This document shows, one piece after another, positions 31,290 to 39,892 of a stretch of 64,000 nt of DNA. Both the position numbers and the translations under genes were made by a program. Positions within the stretch are counted from its first letter, which is position 1. Every line of letters starts with the position of its first letter. The stretch covers positions 124,001 through 188,000 of the forward strand of contig SHND01000024.1 of NCBI GenBank assembly GCA_004295045.1. Reading direction: 5' to 3'. The stretch is from Chloroflexota bacterium (GTDB lineage Bacteria; Chloroflexota; Anaerolineae; UBA4142; SHND01). The notes beneath the pieces were generated by a model. It was given only the letters and a program-made list of their open reading frames with translations, was not told where the DNA came from and made no database searches.

Positions 31290-33049
31290 ATGCATCCCTC
31301 ACCGCTCAAGCCAACAGCCCCAATCAAACATCTATGCGCGCTTGGTCTGTGGCACTGCGCTACGGGTTGATTGGTGGCGCGGTCGCGCTCTTTCTTGCGC
31401 TTGTCGGCATGGTTGAAGCATTCGCCACGCGCTATGTCATTGCGAACGTCATTGACCTTGGCACGCTGCTTCTTTTTCTTTCGTATCTCGGAGCCGGATA
31501 TGTAGCCATCAAGCGTTCTGGCGCCCGCACACCATTTGAGATTCTCTCGCAAGGCGCTTTTGCCGGTTTCATCGCGAGCGTTTTTATCGCGCTCCTTGCT
31601 GTGGTCATCTATGCGATACCGGGCATTCGAACTATTTTTATCAACGCGTCGCCCGCACTCCTTGCGATCCTCACGTTCAAAATGGGCGTACCGGCAGGTC
31701 TCGTTCCAATCCTGTTATCCGGCGTGATCTTTGGCGCGATCGGGGGTCTCATCGAAATCTTGCCGCCCTCGCTTCGACGGAGTTTGATCTATGCTGCAAT
31801 GGTGGTCTTGGTCTTTGGGCTGATGCAGGATTTGCTGCGCGTCACGCTCCAGAAATGGAAATTCTTGGATCCGGCTACGTCATTTACGTTTTCGAATAAT
31901 GGCTTGACGATTGTCGGCGCGGTGACGCTTTTTATACTCACGTTTCTGGCGAGTCAACTGTGGCAACGACGCGGCAACGAAGCGCGCGCCCGCTACAGAC
32001 AACTGCCCACCCGTCAACAGCAGTTATTGGGCTGGGGCTTGATCGCATTTTCCGTCGCGTTGCTGTTGGTCCTTCCTTTGCTCGTAGGGCTTTTCTTTAG
32101 CGAGGTTCTCGTCAATGTTGGACTCTTTATCCTGTTAGGTCTCGGGCTCAACATTGTCGTCGGTTTCGCCGGACTGCTCGATCTTGGTTATGTCGCGTTC
32201 TATGCCATCGGCGCGTACACCGTAGCGCTGCTCACTTCGACATCGCTAGAAATCGTGTACGCCGGTGGAAATCCGTTCTGGCTCGCACTGCCCTTTGCCG
32301 TCTTTTTTGCCGTCTTGGCAGGGGTGATTCTCGGCATTCCCGTGCTAAAGATTCGCGGCGACTATCTCGCGATTGTCACGCTGGGCTTTGGCGAGATCAT
32401 TCGGCTCATCGTACTCTCTGACTTTTTAAAGCCAATTCTCGGCGGCTCACGCGGCATCGAACTCATCCCCAAACCATTCATTGGCTCGTTCGAATTTGCC
32501 GGACCCGAGGAATTGTATTACCTCATTCTGGCGGGTTGTGGACTCGCCGCGTTTGTGGCAATTCGCGTTAAAGATTCGCGTCTCGGACGCGCGTGGGGCG
32601 CGCTGCGCGAGGATGAGGATGTTGCAGAGGCAATGGGCATCAACCTCGTATCTACCAAACTCATGGCATTCGCCATGGGCGCGGCATTTGGCGGACTGAG
32701 CGGCGCCATCTTTGCGAGCAAGTTAGCGATCATTTATCCCTCGAGCTTTAACTTGCTCCTCTCGATCAATGTACTTGCCGTTGTAATCATCGGCGGGATG
32801 GGCAGCATCCCCGGTGTGGTTTTGGGCGCGCTCGTCTTGGTGGGTCTTCCCGAACTGCTCCGCGAGTTTTCGGATTACCGGCTCATGCTCTATGGCGCAG
32901 CATTGGTCATTATGATGTTGGTACGCCCCGAAGGTCTTTGGCCCGAAAAATCACGACAGCGCGAATTACACGAGTCGCAGCAAGAAGAAATCCTTTCCGG
33001 ACCACTCGCCGCAGATGAAGAGGTCGCTCGCGAAGGAGCAGCGGGTTAA
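31286..33049 (+). CDS. livM: Branched-chain amino acid ABC transporter permease LivM, with long N-terminal membrane extension
   Basis: 587 aa, whereas LivM is usually 300-420. The C-terminal 340 residues are LivM: LGLNIVVGFAGLLDLGYVAFYAIGAY, IPVLKIRGDYLAIVTLGFGEI, GRAWGALREDEDVAEAMGIN and VVIIGGMGSIPGVVLGALVL. The first 240 residues add about six more helices, including AVALFLALVGMVEAFATRYV and LAILTFKMGVPAGLVPILLSG. The extension has no recognised domain. The ATG start overlaps the livH stop (ATGA). Confidence 0.92.
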   Translation: MNASLTAQANSPNQTSMRAWSVALRYGLIGGAVALFLALVGMVEAFATRYVIANVIDLGTLLLFLSYLGAGYVAIKRSGARTPFEILSQGAFAGFIASVFIALLAVVIYAIPGIRTIFINASPALLAILTFKMGVPAGLVPILLSGVIFGAIGGLIEILPPSLRRSLIYAAMVVLVFGLMQDLLRVTLQKWKFLDPATSFTFSNNGLTIVGAVTLFILTFLASQLWQRRGNEARARYRQLPTRQQQLLGWGLIAFSVALLLVLPLLVGLFFSEVLVNVGLFILLGLGLNIVVGFAGLLDLGYVAFYAIGAYTVALLTSTSLEIVYAGGNPFWLALPFAVFFAVLAGVILGIPVLKIRGDYLAIVTLGFGEIIRLIVLSDFLKPILGGSRGIELIPKPFIGSFEFAGPEELYYLILAGCGLAAFVAIRVKDSRLGRAWGALREDEDVAEAMGINLVSTKLMAFAMGAAFGGLSGAIFASKLAIIYPSSFNLLLSINVLAVVIIGGMGSIPGVVLGALVLVGLPELLREFSDYRLMLYGAALVIMMLVRPEGLWPEKSRQRELHESQQEEILSGPLAADEEVAREGAAG

Positions 33050-33076
33050 AAAAATTTCTAGTTGAGGAGTTATCAA

Positions 33077-34306
33077 TTGAAACAGAGAGCTTTCGGAGTG
33101 AGGGGGCTACTCTGCACACTTGTTCTTGTTCTATCGGCTTGTTCAAGCCTCCCCGGCATGGGAGGCACTATCAAAATCGTTTCTAGCTTTCCATTGTCGG
33201 GCGGCGATGCTGCCGCCGGCAAATCAATGGCGCTGGCAACCCAGCAAGCCATTCAAGATCACGGCAGCCGTTCCGGAAATTACACGATTTTGTACGAATC
33301 GTATGACGACGCGAGCAATTTGCGCAACGCGTGGGACCCCATTGTCGAAGTTGCTAATGCAAATCGCGCGGTCAACGATCCTCAGGTGCTCGCGTATATG
33401 GGCACCTACAATTCGAGCGCGTCCAAACTCTCCATCCCCGTCTTGAATGCAGGCGGTCCCCTTGTCATCGTCAGCGGCGCAAATACATACGTTGGCTTGA
33501 CCAAAAGCATTGAAGGCGTCACCCAAGCCGACGAACCGGAGAGATATTATCCAATCGGCGTGCGAAACTATGCGCGGACGGTGCCTGCGGATGATATTCA
33601 AGGAGAAGTAGATGCCCAGTGGGCGCAAGAACTTGGCGCCAAGACAGTTTACATTCTCGACGACCAGCAGTCGTATGGCGCCGGCATCGCGAATGTGTTT
33701 GAGCAAAAAGCGCGCGAACTGGGAATTCAAGTGCTTGGACACGAAGGAATTGACACCACTGCCACAGACTATTCCGCCCAGGCAAAAGAGATTGCGGCAT
33801 TGAATCCCGACCTCTTTTTTTTCGGCGGGGTACCTTCTTCGCATCCGGGATTTGTTTGGAGAGCATTGCAAGCCGCCGGCTACAAAGGCATGAAGATGGG
33901 ACCGGACGGTCTCTTTAATCAAGCCTTTTTGACCGAAGCGGGCTCCTCCGCAGAAGGGACCTACATTTCGTTTGGCGGTTTGCCCGTAGAGCAATTAGAC
34001 CTCGTAAGTCCCGAAGGATTGAAATGGCATCAAGAGTACGTGACCAAGTTCGGCGCCGAACCCGATGTTTATGCAACGTACGCCTATGAAGCCACTTTGA
34101 TGGTGTTAAACGCGATTGACAAGTGTGTTGCGAACGGAACTGTTACGCGCGCGTGCGTGCGCGATAAAGTTTTCGAGACCAAAGATTTCAAGGGCATTCT
34201 CGGCGCAACGTGGTCGGTTGACCAGAACGGCGATACAACATTGCGGCGAATGACAAAAAATCAAGTCGAGGATGGCGCGTTCAAATACATTGGTCTCGCG
34301 CAGTAA
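33077..34306 (+). CDS. Second branched-chain amino acid-type ABC substrate-binding lipoprotein
   Basis: 409 aa from TTG at 33077, chosen because GAGGAG lies 7 nt before it. Signal ends in lipobox LSAC, followed directly by the binding domain: IKIVSSFPLSGGDAAAGKSM, AIQDHGSRSGNYTILYESYDDA, PQVLAYMGTYNSSASKLSIP, SQ-type and TVYILDDQQSYGAGIANVFE. It is distant from the 28746 protein, so it probably brings another ligand to the same LivHMGF core. A terminator follows. Confidence 0.9.
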   Translation: MKQRAFGVRGLLCTLVLVLSACSSLPGMGGTIKIVSSFPLSGGDAAAGKSMALATQQAIQDHGSRSGNYTILYESYDDASNLRNAWDPIVEVANANRAVNDPQVLAYMGTYNSSASKLSIPVLNAGGPLVIVSGANTYVGLTKSIEGVTQADEPERYYPIGVRNYARTVPADDIQGEVDAQWAQELGAKTVYILDDQQSYGAGIANVFEQKARELGIQVLGHEGIDTTATDYSAQAKEIAALNPDLFFFGGVPSSHPGFVWRALQAAGYKGMKMGPDGLFNQAFLTEAGSSAEGTYISFGGLPVEQLDLVSPEGLKWHQEYVTKFGAEPDVYATYAYEATLMVLNAIDKCVANGTVTRACVRDKVFETKDFKGILGATWSVDQNGDTTLRRMTKNQVEDGAFKYIGLAQ

Positions 34307-34336
34307 TGGCAAGGCTTTGCGCAATAAAAAGTTTTG

Positions 34337-34366
34337 AAACCGCGTCATTCCGGGGACGCGGTTTTT
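34337..34366 (+). terminator. Terminator of the Liv operon
   Basis: AAACCGCGTC - attccggg - GACGCGGTTT followed by T's: a 10-bp perfect stem. Confidence 0.9.
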
Positions 34367-34388
34367 CATCTTACGGCAAGCCGGAGAT

Positions 34389-34823
34389 ATGAGCATGGAA
34401 TTGACGACAGAGCAGCAGAACGCCATTGCGCGCTTGTATGAAAACGAATCCCTGACGGACAATCTCGACGACGCCGACGCTCGAATTGTTCTCCAATGGG
34501 CGCAAGAACAGATTATCGCTCACAACGACGGCGAACTCGTTCAAGCCGCAGTGAATTCGGCAAATCAAAGCGGCGCGCAAGGCGCGCAAGCATTGGTCGC
34601 TCAGGCAAATACGTTTCTGGCGCAAGGACTCGAAGCGCGCGCGCAAAACTCGATTGCCCCTAACGCGGAACAAGCCCCAACCATAAACCAAAATGATGAT
34701 GCCGCGAACACTGCACCGCGCGAACAACCACCAACTGACTTGAGCGGCAGCCCTGCCCCACCGCCCGCCGCGACGCGTAATCAAAAATCAAATCGAAAAT
34801 CAAAGCGCAGCAAGAAAAAGTAG
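34389..34823 (+). CDS. Hypothetical protein, helical head and basic low-complexity tail
   Basis: 144 aa. The first 80 residues are helical and acidic (LTTEQQNAIARLYENES, DDADARIVLQWAQEQIIAHN), then Gln/Ala-rich, then a Pro-rich stretch, and a Lys/Arg/Ser tail NQKSNRKSKRSKKK. The tail is encoded by 7-bp repeats (AATCAAA type). It lies 5 bp before the phospholipase D-like gene and is likely co-transcribed. No family is recognised. Confidence 0.75.
   Translation: MSMELTTEQQNAIARLYENESLTDNLDDADARIVLQWAQEQIIAHNDGELVQAAVNSANQSGAQGAQALVAQANTFLAQGLEARAQNSIAPNAEQAPTINQNDDAANTAPREQPPTDLSGSPAPPPAATRNQKSNRKSKRSKKK
34779..34806. repeat. 7-bp repeats (AATCAAA) at the 3' end of a hypothetical gene
   Basis: AATCAAA AATCAAA TCGAAAA TCAAAGC reads as four heptads and encodes the basic tail of the 34389 protein. 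Confidence 0.55.
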
Positions 34824-34828
34824 CTATT

Positions 34829-36061
34829 ATGACAAAGAAATCGAGGTCATCCCGACAGGGCGGCATCACATTTAGCCCTTGGATTTTGATCGGCGGCGCA
34901 GTCTTGGTATTACTGCTTGCAGGCAGTGTGTTCTTTAGTGGACGCGGCGGAATTCTCAATCCTCCTCCGTCTCCACCAACCGTAGACATCACGCCGATAG
35001 CTGACCAACCCGTCACTACCCTGCCGCGTGCAAACGTCATTCAAGGTGAGTGGTACACGCTTTACTTTACCAAGCCAACCTATCCGGAGAAAAAAGAAGA
35101 TCGAAGCGGTGGTGTGGACGAGGCGCTCGTCGCGGATTTTGACCGCGCAGAGAAAACAATTGACGTCGCGGTTTTTGACCTGCGCCTGCCTTCCATTGTG
35201 AATGCCCTCGCGCGCGCCGCACAACGCGGCGTACAAGTGCGCGTCATTGTAGATTATGACGCAAATCAAGGCGCGAAAGAATTTACCGACGCGGTCGCGC
35301 AGTTGGAAAAAGCAGGAGTGAACGTTGTCAAAGAGCAGCGCGCCGCGCTCATGCATAACAAGTTCGCCGTGATTGACAAGCGTTGGCTGTGGACCGGTTC
35401 AATGAATTTCACGCCGAATGGCGTGTACCGCAACAATAACAACATGCTGCGCGTTACCAGCGCGGCGTTGATCGAAAATTATTCGAACGTCTTTGAGCGT
35501 CTTTTTTCTGCGCGCGCAGAGGTGACATCCTTGAAGAAAATTCCGAATCCGCGCGTGGCGCTGGGAAACAACGTCGTCCTCGAAAATTATTTCTCACCCA
35601 ATGGCGGCGCACAAAAGGCAATTTTGGATCGCCTGAAAGCAGCCCAACAAAGCATTCGTGTGACCGCGTTCACCTTTACCGACAACGCGATGGCGGATAC
35701 ATTAAAAGCCAAACACAAAGCGGGGGTCAAGGTGCAAGGCGTCTTTGAAGCGCGCAGCAATTCCGCTATCGGCGCCGAATATGCCAGTTTAAAACGTGCG
35801 GGCGTAGACATTCGCGAAGACGGCAACTGCTATATTTTGCACAGCAAACTTTTTATCATTGACGACAAAACGGTGGTGATGGGTTCGTACAATTTCACGG
35901 ATGCGGCGAATAGAGTGAACGATGAAAATGTTTTGATCATTGACGATCCGGCGCTGGCGAAACAATATATCGCGGAATTCAACCGCCTTTATCAGCAGGC
36001 ACAAAATCCAACCGTATGTGGCACGAATCCCGCGCTGAATGAATCCAACACCGAGCAATGA
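34829..36061 (+). CDS. Membrane-anchored phospholipase D-like protein
   Basis: 410 aa. One N-terminal helix (FSPWILIGGAVLVLLLAG) suggests an anchored, outside-facing enzyme. Two HKD motifs are present: HNKFAVIDKRWLWTGSMNF and HSKLFIIDDKTVVMGSYNF, each with the following GS/N residues of the family, so the active site is complete. Before each lies a conserved helix (DEALVADFDRAEKTIDVAVF and ILDRLKAAQQSIRVTAFTF). Possible substrates are phospholipids or DNA; bacterial members of this size include Nuc-like nucleases and cardiolipin-type transferases. Which applies is unknown. Confidence 0.9.
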   Translation: MTKKSRSSRQGGITFSPWILIGGAVLVLLLAGSVFFSGRGGILNPPPSPPTVDITPIADQPVTTLPRANVIQGEWYTLYFTKPTYPEKKEDRSGGVDEALVADFDRAEKTIDVAVFDLRLPSIVNALARAAQRGVQVRVIVDYDANQGAKEFTDAVAQLEKAGVNVVKEQRAALMHNKFAVIDKRWLWTGSMNFTPNGVYRNNNNMLRVTSAALIENYSNVFERLFSARAEVTSLKKIPNPRVALGNNVVLENYFSPNGGAQKAILDRLKAAQQSIRVTAFTFTDNAMADTLKAKHKAGVKVQGVFEARSNSAIGAEYASLKRAGVDIREDGNCYILHSKLFIIDDKTVVMGSYNFTDAANRVNDENVLIIDDPALAKQYIAEFNRLYQQAQNPTVCGTNPALNESNTEQ

Positions 36062-36088
36062 AATTAAACTCGCGCGTTTTGCGCGCGG

Positions 36089-36121
36089 CGCTTGTTTTAC
36101 CCAGCGCAGTTGTGGTATGAT
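36089..36121 (+). promoter_or_regulatory. Promoter of the CBS-domain gene
   Basis: TTGTTT and TATGAT are separated by 18 bp, ending four bases before a perfect operator-like palindrome. Confidence 0.6.
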
Positions 36122-36124
36122 TGT

Positions 36125-36147
36125 TTTATAACGCACTGCGTTATAAA
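36125..36147 (+). promoter_or_regulatory. Perfect 10-bp inverted repeat at the CBS-gene promoter (operator or hairpin)
   Basis: TTTATAACGC - ACT - GCGTTATAAA. AT-rich, centred around the expected transcription start, as expected for a repressor site. No regulator gene is adjacent. Confidence 0.7.
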
Positions 36148-36184
36148 CTATCGTAGATTGAATTCCTCTCAAAGGAGAGAACCG

Positions 36185-36595
36185 ATGAGTTACATAGTTC
36201 GAGATTGGATGACGACTCCGATTATTGTGATTGACGATTCAACCACGGTAACGCACGCGATGACGTTGATGCGCCGCCGCAACATTCACAGCTTGTTGGT
36301 GGATACGTCAGAAAGCGGCAAGGTGTCGCATGGCATTGTGACGACAACCGATATTCGCGACAAGATTGTCGCCGCCGGGCGCGATCCCGCGCAAACGACT
36401 GTGGGCGAAATTATGACGACGCCGGTGCACACAGCACAGTCCACGTGGACCCTCCAGCAGTGCGCCGAACGAATGTACGCTTTGGGCATTCGCCATTTGC
36501 CGGTGCTTGACGCGGATGGCACGATTATTGGGATGATTTCACAAACCGATATTTTCTCGGCAGTCGAAGAGGCGGGCTGGGAAGCGTTGGGATAG
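36185..36595 (+). CDS. Tandem CBS-domain protein
   Basis: 136 aa, stand-alone pair of CBS domains: VRDWMTTPIIVIDDSTTVTHAMTLM and VGEIMTTPVHTAQSTWTLQQCAERM, each ending in the LPVLD/HSLLV-type strand, and GTIIGMISQTDIF. CBS pairs bind adenosyl nucleotides and act as energy or redox sensors. GGAGAG precedes the ATG at 5 nt. A palindrome at the promoter suggests specific repression. The partner is unknown. Confidence 0.93.
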   Translation: MSYIVRDWMTTPIIVIDDSTTVTHAMTLMRRRNIHSLLVDTSESGKVSHGIVTTTDIRDKIVAAGRDPAQTTVGEIMTTPVHTAQSTWTLQQCAERMYALGIRHLPVLDADGTIIGMISQTDIFSAVEEAGWEALG

Positions 36596-36618
36596 AAAGT
36601 AGAATTTGGACAGCGATT

Positions 36619-36648
36619 AAAAAAAGCACGCGTGCGCGTGCTTTTTTT
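36619..36648. terminator. Bidirectional terminator after the CBS gene
   Basis: GCACGCG-TG-CGCGTGC flanked by seven A and seven T; it also serves the convergent SRPBCC gene. Confidence 0.9.
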
Positions 36649-36676
36649 GTTCCTCTCCAGATTTGTGCGGCGCGTC

Positions 36677-37105
36677 TCAACTCGCGATTTCCGCGCGCTC
36701 TTTTAGCGCGCGATTCATCGCTTCAAAGCCGCGCTGCGTGCTGTCGAAGTTGAAAAAGGGAACGAGGAGGCCGTTGAACTCTTCGCGCTGGATAAAGCGT
36801 ACGCGATTTTCGTCGAGCGGTTCGATTTCAAAAATATGTTCGCCGTCAAAAATGCCGCCGATGAACAGACGTCCGAGCCAGCGAAGGGTGCGATTTGGCG
36901 TAACTTTCAAAACGGTTGGACGAAACGTCATGCCTTTTGTCCCGGATTCGCCGAGAAAAACCTCAATCGTTTCGCCTTTCACTAAATTCCCTTTGAGCGA
37001 ATGAATGAACGGATTCCACTGCGGAAATTTTTCCGTATCTGTGAGAATTTGCCAGACGCGTTCGGGTGAGGCGTTGATTTCGATTTCGGTGCGCAGCTCT
37101 TTCAT
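36677..37105 (-). CDS. SRPBCC-fold (polyketide cyclase/START-like) protein
   Basis: 142 aa from the ATG at 37105. Family text: LRTEIEINASPERVWQILTD, FPQWNPFI, LRWLGRLFIGGIFDGEHIFE and EEFNGLLVPFFNF. The fold binds hydrophobic ligands; no catalytic residues can be assigned. No clear Shine-Dalgarno is visible. Upstream sequence in the same frame exists but lacks homology-like character. Confidence 0.88.
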   Translation of the reverse strand: MKELRTEIEINASPERVWQILTDTEKFPQWNPFIHSLKGNLVKGETIEVFLGESGTKGMTFRPTVLKVTPNRTLRWLGRLFIGGIFDGEHIFEIEPLDENRVRFIQREEFNGLLVPFFNFDSTQRGFEAMNRALKERAEIAS

Positions 37106-37140
37106 CTTGTTTACTTTACTCACCACGCGTGGTAGTTCAT

Positions 37141-37476
37141 TTAATTGGCAACGGCTTGTTCCCAATAGCGCACGGGGTTGCGGCTGCCCGAAAACTGGGG
37201 CCAGTTCATGTACGTTGTGCCGTAGTATGCCACATCGGTGAGGTGAATCACATAGCGTCCGCTGTCGCGGCTTTTTTTGATCGCCGTACGCTTGGCGACA
37301 TAAATATCGTTGCCGCGTTCGGTGCGTTCGTAAATGATCACTTTGCGCGTACTGCGGTTTTGATTAATGACCCAATTGCCGGTTGAGCCGGAGCGGTCTT
37401 GTTTGATCTGAAAAGATTTGCCGTAGGTGAAAATGACAATCGCATTTTCACCGCGTTTGAGCAAACTGGTTGCCAT
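37141..37476 (-). CDS. Hypothetical protein (111 aa)
   Basis: AAGGAGG lies 8 nt before the ATG, so initiation is well supported. The sequence is strand-rich and basic: MATSLLKRGENAIVIFTYGK, GSTGNWVINQNRSTRKVIIY, RYVIHLTDVAYYGTTYMNWP. No helix or catalytic motif stands out; it could be a small beta protein. It starts a stretch of genes that are less GC-rich than the surroundings. Confidence 0.7.
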   Translation of the reverse strand: MATSLLKRGENAIVIFTYGKSFQIKQDRSGSTGNWVINQNRSTRKVIIYERTERGNDIYVAKRTAIKKSRDSGRYVIHLTDVAYYGTTYMNWPQFSGSRNPVRYWEQAVAN

Positions 37477-37568
37477 GTTTCGTGCCTCCTTGCGTTGAGT
37501 TGTACCAGTGCTGGCAGGTATGAAGTTGTGCGCGCGTGAGGGCGCGGTTATCTATGTTTCGATGCTTT

Positions 37569-37904
37569 TCACTCCTCTTGTAAAATGGATTCCAAGATTT
37601 CTGGTGTCAGTCCGCGCTTCTGTGCGTTGTTGCCGATTTCATCCATAACAGTTTTCAAGTCGCGAGCTTCAATTGGAACGCTGTCTTCATACAAAGTATC
37701 AGGGCAAAAATCTTGTCCGCCTTGCCATTGCACACTCCCCAAAAATGGTTTTACAGAGTTGAATACGTGGAAGTCTTTTAGTTCTTGAAAGATGCCTTTG
37801 TCTAGGTATGGTTTTACATCAAACACACGCGTTTCCCCGTTCGAGAATTTTAGGGTAAGTGTGTAATCTGAATTCGGTAAAACATTGGTCACACGAGGGT
37901 TCAT
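37569..37904 (-). CDS. DUF2442 domain protein
   Basis: 111 aa from the ATG at 37904 with TAGGAG at 5 nt. The text MNPRVTNVLPNSDYTLTLKF, NGETRVFDVKPYLDKGIFQELKD and VQWQGGQDFCPDTLYEDS is the DUF2442 family. These proteins are often found next to DUF4160 partners in toxin-antitoxin-like pairs; no DUF4160 gene is seen here. A GGGTCAA...TTGACCC hairpin precedes it. Confidence 0.85.
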   Translation of the reverse strand: MNPRVTNVLPNSDYTLTLKFSNGETRVFDVKPYLDKGIFQELKDFHVFNSVKPFLGSVQWQGGQDFCPDTLYEDSVPIEARDLKTVMDEIGNNAQKRGLTPEILESILQEE

Positions 37905-37971
37905 CTTCACTCCTACTTGAGGGGGTCAATCTTGAAAATGGGTTGACCCTGACTTGCCAAATCCTTGTTCT

Positions 37972-38709
37972 TCAATTCGGGATTATCACCCAAATACCAT
38001 TTCCTCGGAAGCTAAGTATTACATCTGCTATCTCACTTCGTGTTCCCCTCAGTCGTCTAAATTCTTGAATGATCTCATAATTCTTCTGAGCAGTTTCCTC
38101 GGCATTTTCCAAATAGTTGAGTCCGCGATAAATAGATGGAGCAACCAAAGGTAGAATTATTTTCTTTGAACTGAGAATTTTATCCTCGTTATATCTCAAA
38201 ATAATTTGAATGTAACACAAAGTTGTCCCTTCCCAGTCTCCGATGATTCGAAAAGTGAACTCGTCTGCTGTGTTCGGTGGGATTGTTCGGGACAGATTCA
38301 TTGCTTCTGTCCATCCGCCAGATCTCCAAGATGCCATCCCATCAGCAAATTCAACGTCATAATCTGAACGCGGCGGTGTTTCGGCGCCTTCTGTACTTGA
38401 TTTCGTTAGCGGCTCCGGTCTCCGTAATGGAAAAAGGAACCCCCCTTTCATAATCCTAAACTCTACTCGCTTTAGCACCACTACTTCAGTTCCCGCATTC
38501 CTTAGTTTGACAACTATGTGCGGGAAGACATTGACAGGTGCTAGGAGGGCACCAAGACCCAAAATAAGCCCCCGAGGAGAAAATTCCTCGATAAGGGTGT
38601 CTACCAAACGCAAATCGGCACTTTTGCGCCGCGTAGCAATCAGCCCAATCAGAGCGGCAAGTATTACGGCTATGGATCCAATTATTGCTGCAGCTACAGT
38701 TGAATCCAT
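37972..38709 (-). CDS. Hypothetical membrane-anchored protein (245 aa)
   Basis: One N-terminal helix (AAAIIGSIAVILAALIGLIA) with a short outside end, then a soluble domain in the cytoplasm: FPHIVVKLRNAGTEVVVLKR, FADGMASWRSGGWTEAMNLS and CYIQIILRYNEDKILSSKKI, which reads as a beta-sandwich. The gene is visibly more AT-rich than its neighbours, a possible sign of transfer. No function is recognised. Confidence 0.75.
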   Translation of the reverse strand: MDSTVAAAIIGSIAVILAALIGLIATRRKSADLRLVDTLIEEFSPRGLILGLGALLAPVNVFPHIVVKLRNAGTEVVVLKRVEFRIMKGGFLFPLRRPEPLTKSSTEGAETPPRSDYDVEFADGMASWRSGGWTEAMNLSRTIPPNTADEFTFRIIGDWEGTTLCYIQIILRYNEDKILSSKKIILPLVAPSIYRGLNYLENAEETAQKNYEIIQEFRRLRGTRSEIADVILSFRGNGIWVIIPN

Positions 38710-38865
38710 TTGTCACTCCGCCGCCTGCATCACCGCCATCACTTTCATCTCTACACCTTTCCCTCCACTCGGCTCCCCTGTTCATTCTTCGAGGCGAATT
38801 ATAACCTTTGAGATGAGACAGTCAACCGTCCTGTTCTGACGATTTTAGTTCATGTGAGCAATATG

Positions 38866-38892
38866 AAAAAAAGAGCAGTCCTTTGACCGCTC
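38866..38892 (-). terminator. Terminator of the sugar ABC/oxidoreductase operon
   Basis: On the minus strand GAGCGGTC - AAAG - GACTGCTC (one G.T pair) is followed by seven T, 1 bp past the last stop codon. Confidence 0.85.
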
Positions 38893-38893
38893 C

Positions 38894-39892
38894 TCACAAC
38901 CGCACAGGTTCTCCGCGTTCCGCCGATTCGTACGCGGCGAGCGTGATTTCTAACGCGCGCAAGCCGTCGTAACCGGTCACGCGCGGCGGGCGGTCATCGC
39001 GAATTGCCGCGACAAAATCTTCAACCATCGCTTGATTTGCATCCGAAGCCCAAGAATTCCACGCCGCGCGTTTCAAGTCGTGACGATACAACGTGAGATT
39101 TTGTTTGAACGCATCTACCAGCACGACGCCGCGTTCGCCGATCATTTCAAACGTCAGCCCGCCCCACGTCGGATAGTACGGCGGTTTGCTCCAACTGCAA
39201 TCAATCGTCGCAAAGACGCCATTCGCAAACGTGAGCATGAGCAAGCCGCCCGTTTCCACGCGCGTGTCTTGAATTTCCTTTGCGTACAAAATACGATTCG
39301 TCTGCGCGTACACCTCGACAACCTCACTCTGCAAATACCAACGCAGGACATCCGCGAGATGAACGGTGTGATCCATCACCGCGCCGCCGCCCGCGAGGTC
39401 TTTGTTCACAAACCACGCGCGCTGCTGTAGAGGCGCTTCGCCCTGATTCGTCGCGTTGAACGCGTACACGCGCCCGAATTCGTTTGCATCGAGACGCGCT
39501 TTGACTTCTACCAATGGCGTACTAAAGCGCATCGGAAACGCGGTCATCAATTTCACGCGCGCGCGTTCGCACGCTTCGATAATCGCGCGCGCGTCGGTGA
39601 GCGTGGTGGCAAGCGGTTTCTCGCACAACACGTTGACGCGCGCATCGGCTGCCATTTCAACAAGCGCGCGATGCTTGCTATTTTCACAGCACACCAAAAC
39701 CGCGTCGGGTTTGGCGGACAACAGCGCGGCGTAGGAATCAAAATAGCGCGCGTTGAAAGCTTGCGCGAAATGTTCGCCGCGCGCGGCGTCATCGTCCGCA
39801 ATGCCGAGCAGTTCCACATCGGGAATCGCGCGCAGATTTTGAATGTACGCTTCGGCGTGGAGGTGCGCAAAACTCATTATGCCAATTTTCAT
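38894..39892 (-). CDS. Gfo/Idh/MocA family NAD(P)-dependent oxidoreductase (second copy)
   Basis: 332 aa from the ATG at 39892. Rossmann start KIGIMSFAHLHAEAYIQNLR lacks the usual GxGxxG. The catalytic Lys is in NVLCEKPLATTLTDARAI, and the C-terminal domain has GGGAVMDHTVHLADVLRWYL with the conserved His. It oxidises or reduces a sugar or cyclitol. It overlaps the first oxidoreductase by 4 bp and ends the operon; the terminator follows. The two copies are clearly paralogous but distant. Confidence 0.92.
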   Translation of the reverse strand: MKIGIMSFAHLHAEAYIQNLRAIPDVELLGIADDDAARGEHFAQAFNARYFDSYAALLSAKPDAVLVCCENSKHRALVEMAADARVNVLCEKPLATTLTDARAIIEACERARVKLMTAFPMRFSTPLVEVKARLDANEFGRVYAFNATNQGEAPLQQRAWFVNKDLAGGGAVMDHTVHLADVLRWYLQSEVVEVYAQTNRILYAKEIQDTRVETGGLLMLTFANGVFATIDCSWSKPPYYPTWGGLTFEMIGERGVVLVDAFKQNLTLYRHDLKRAAWNSWASDANQAMVEDFVAAIRDDRPPRVTGYDGLRALEITLAAYESAERGEPVRL

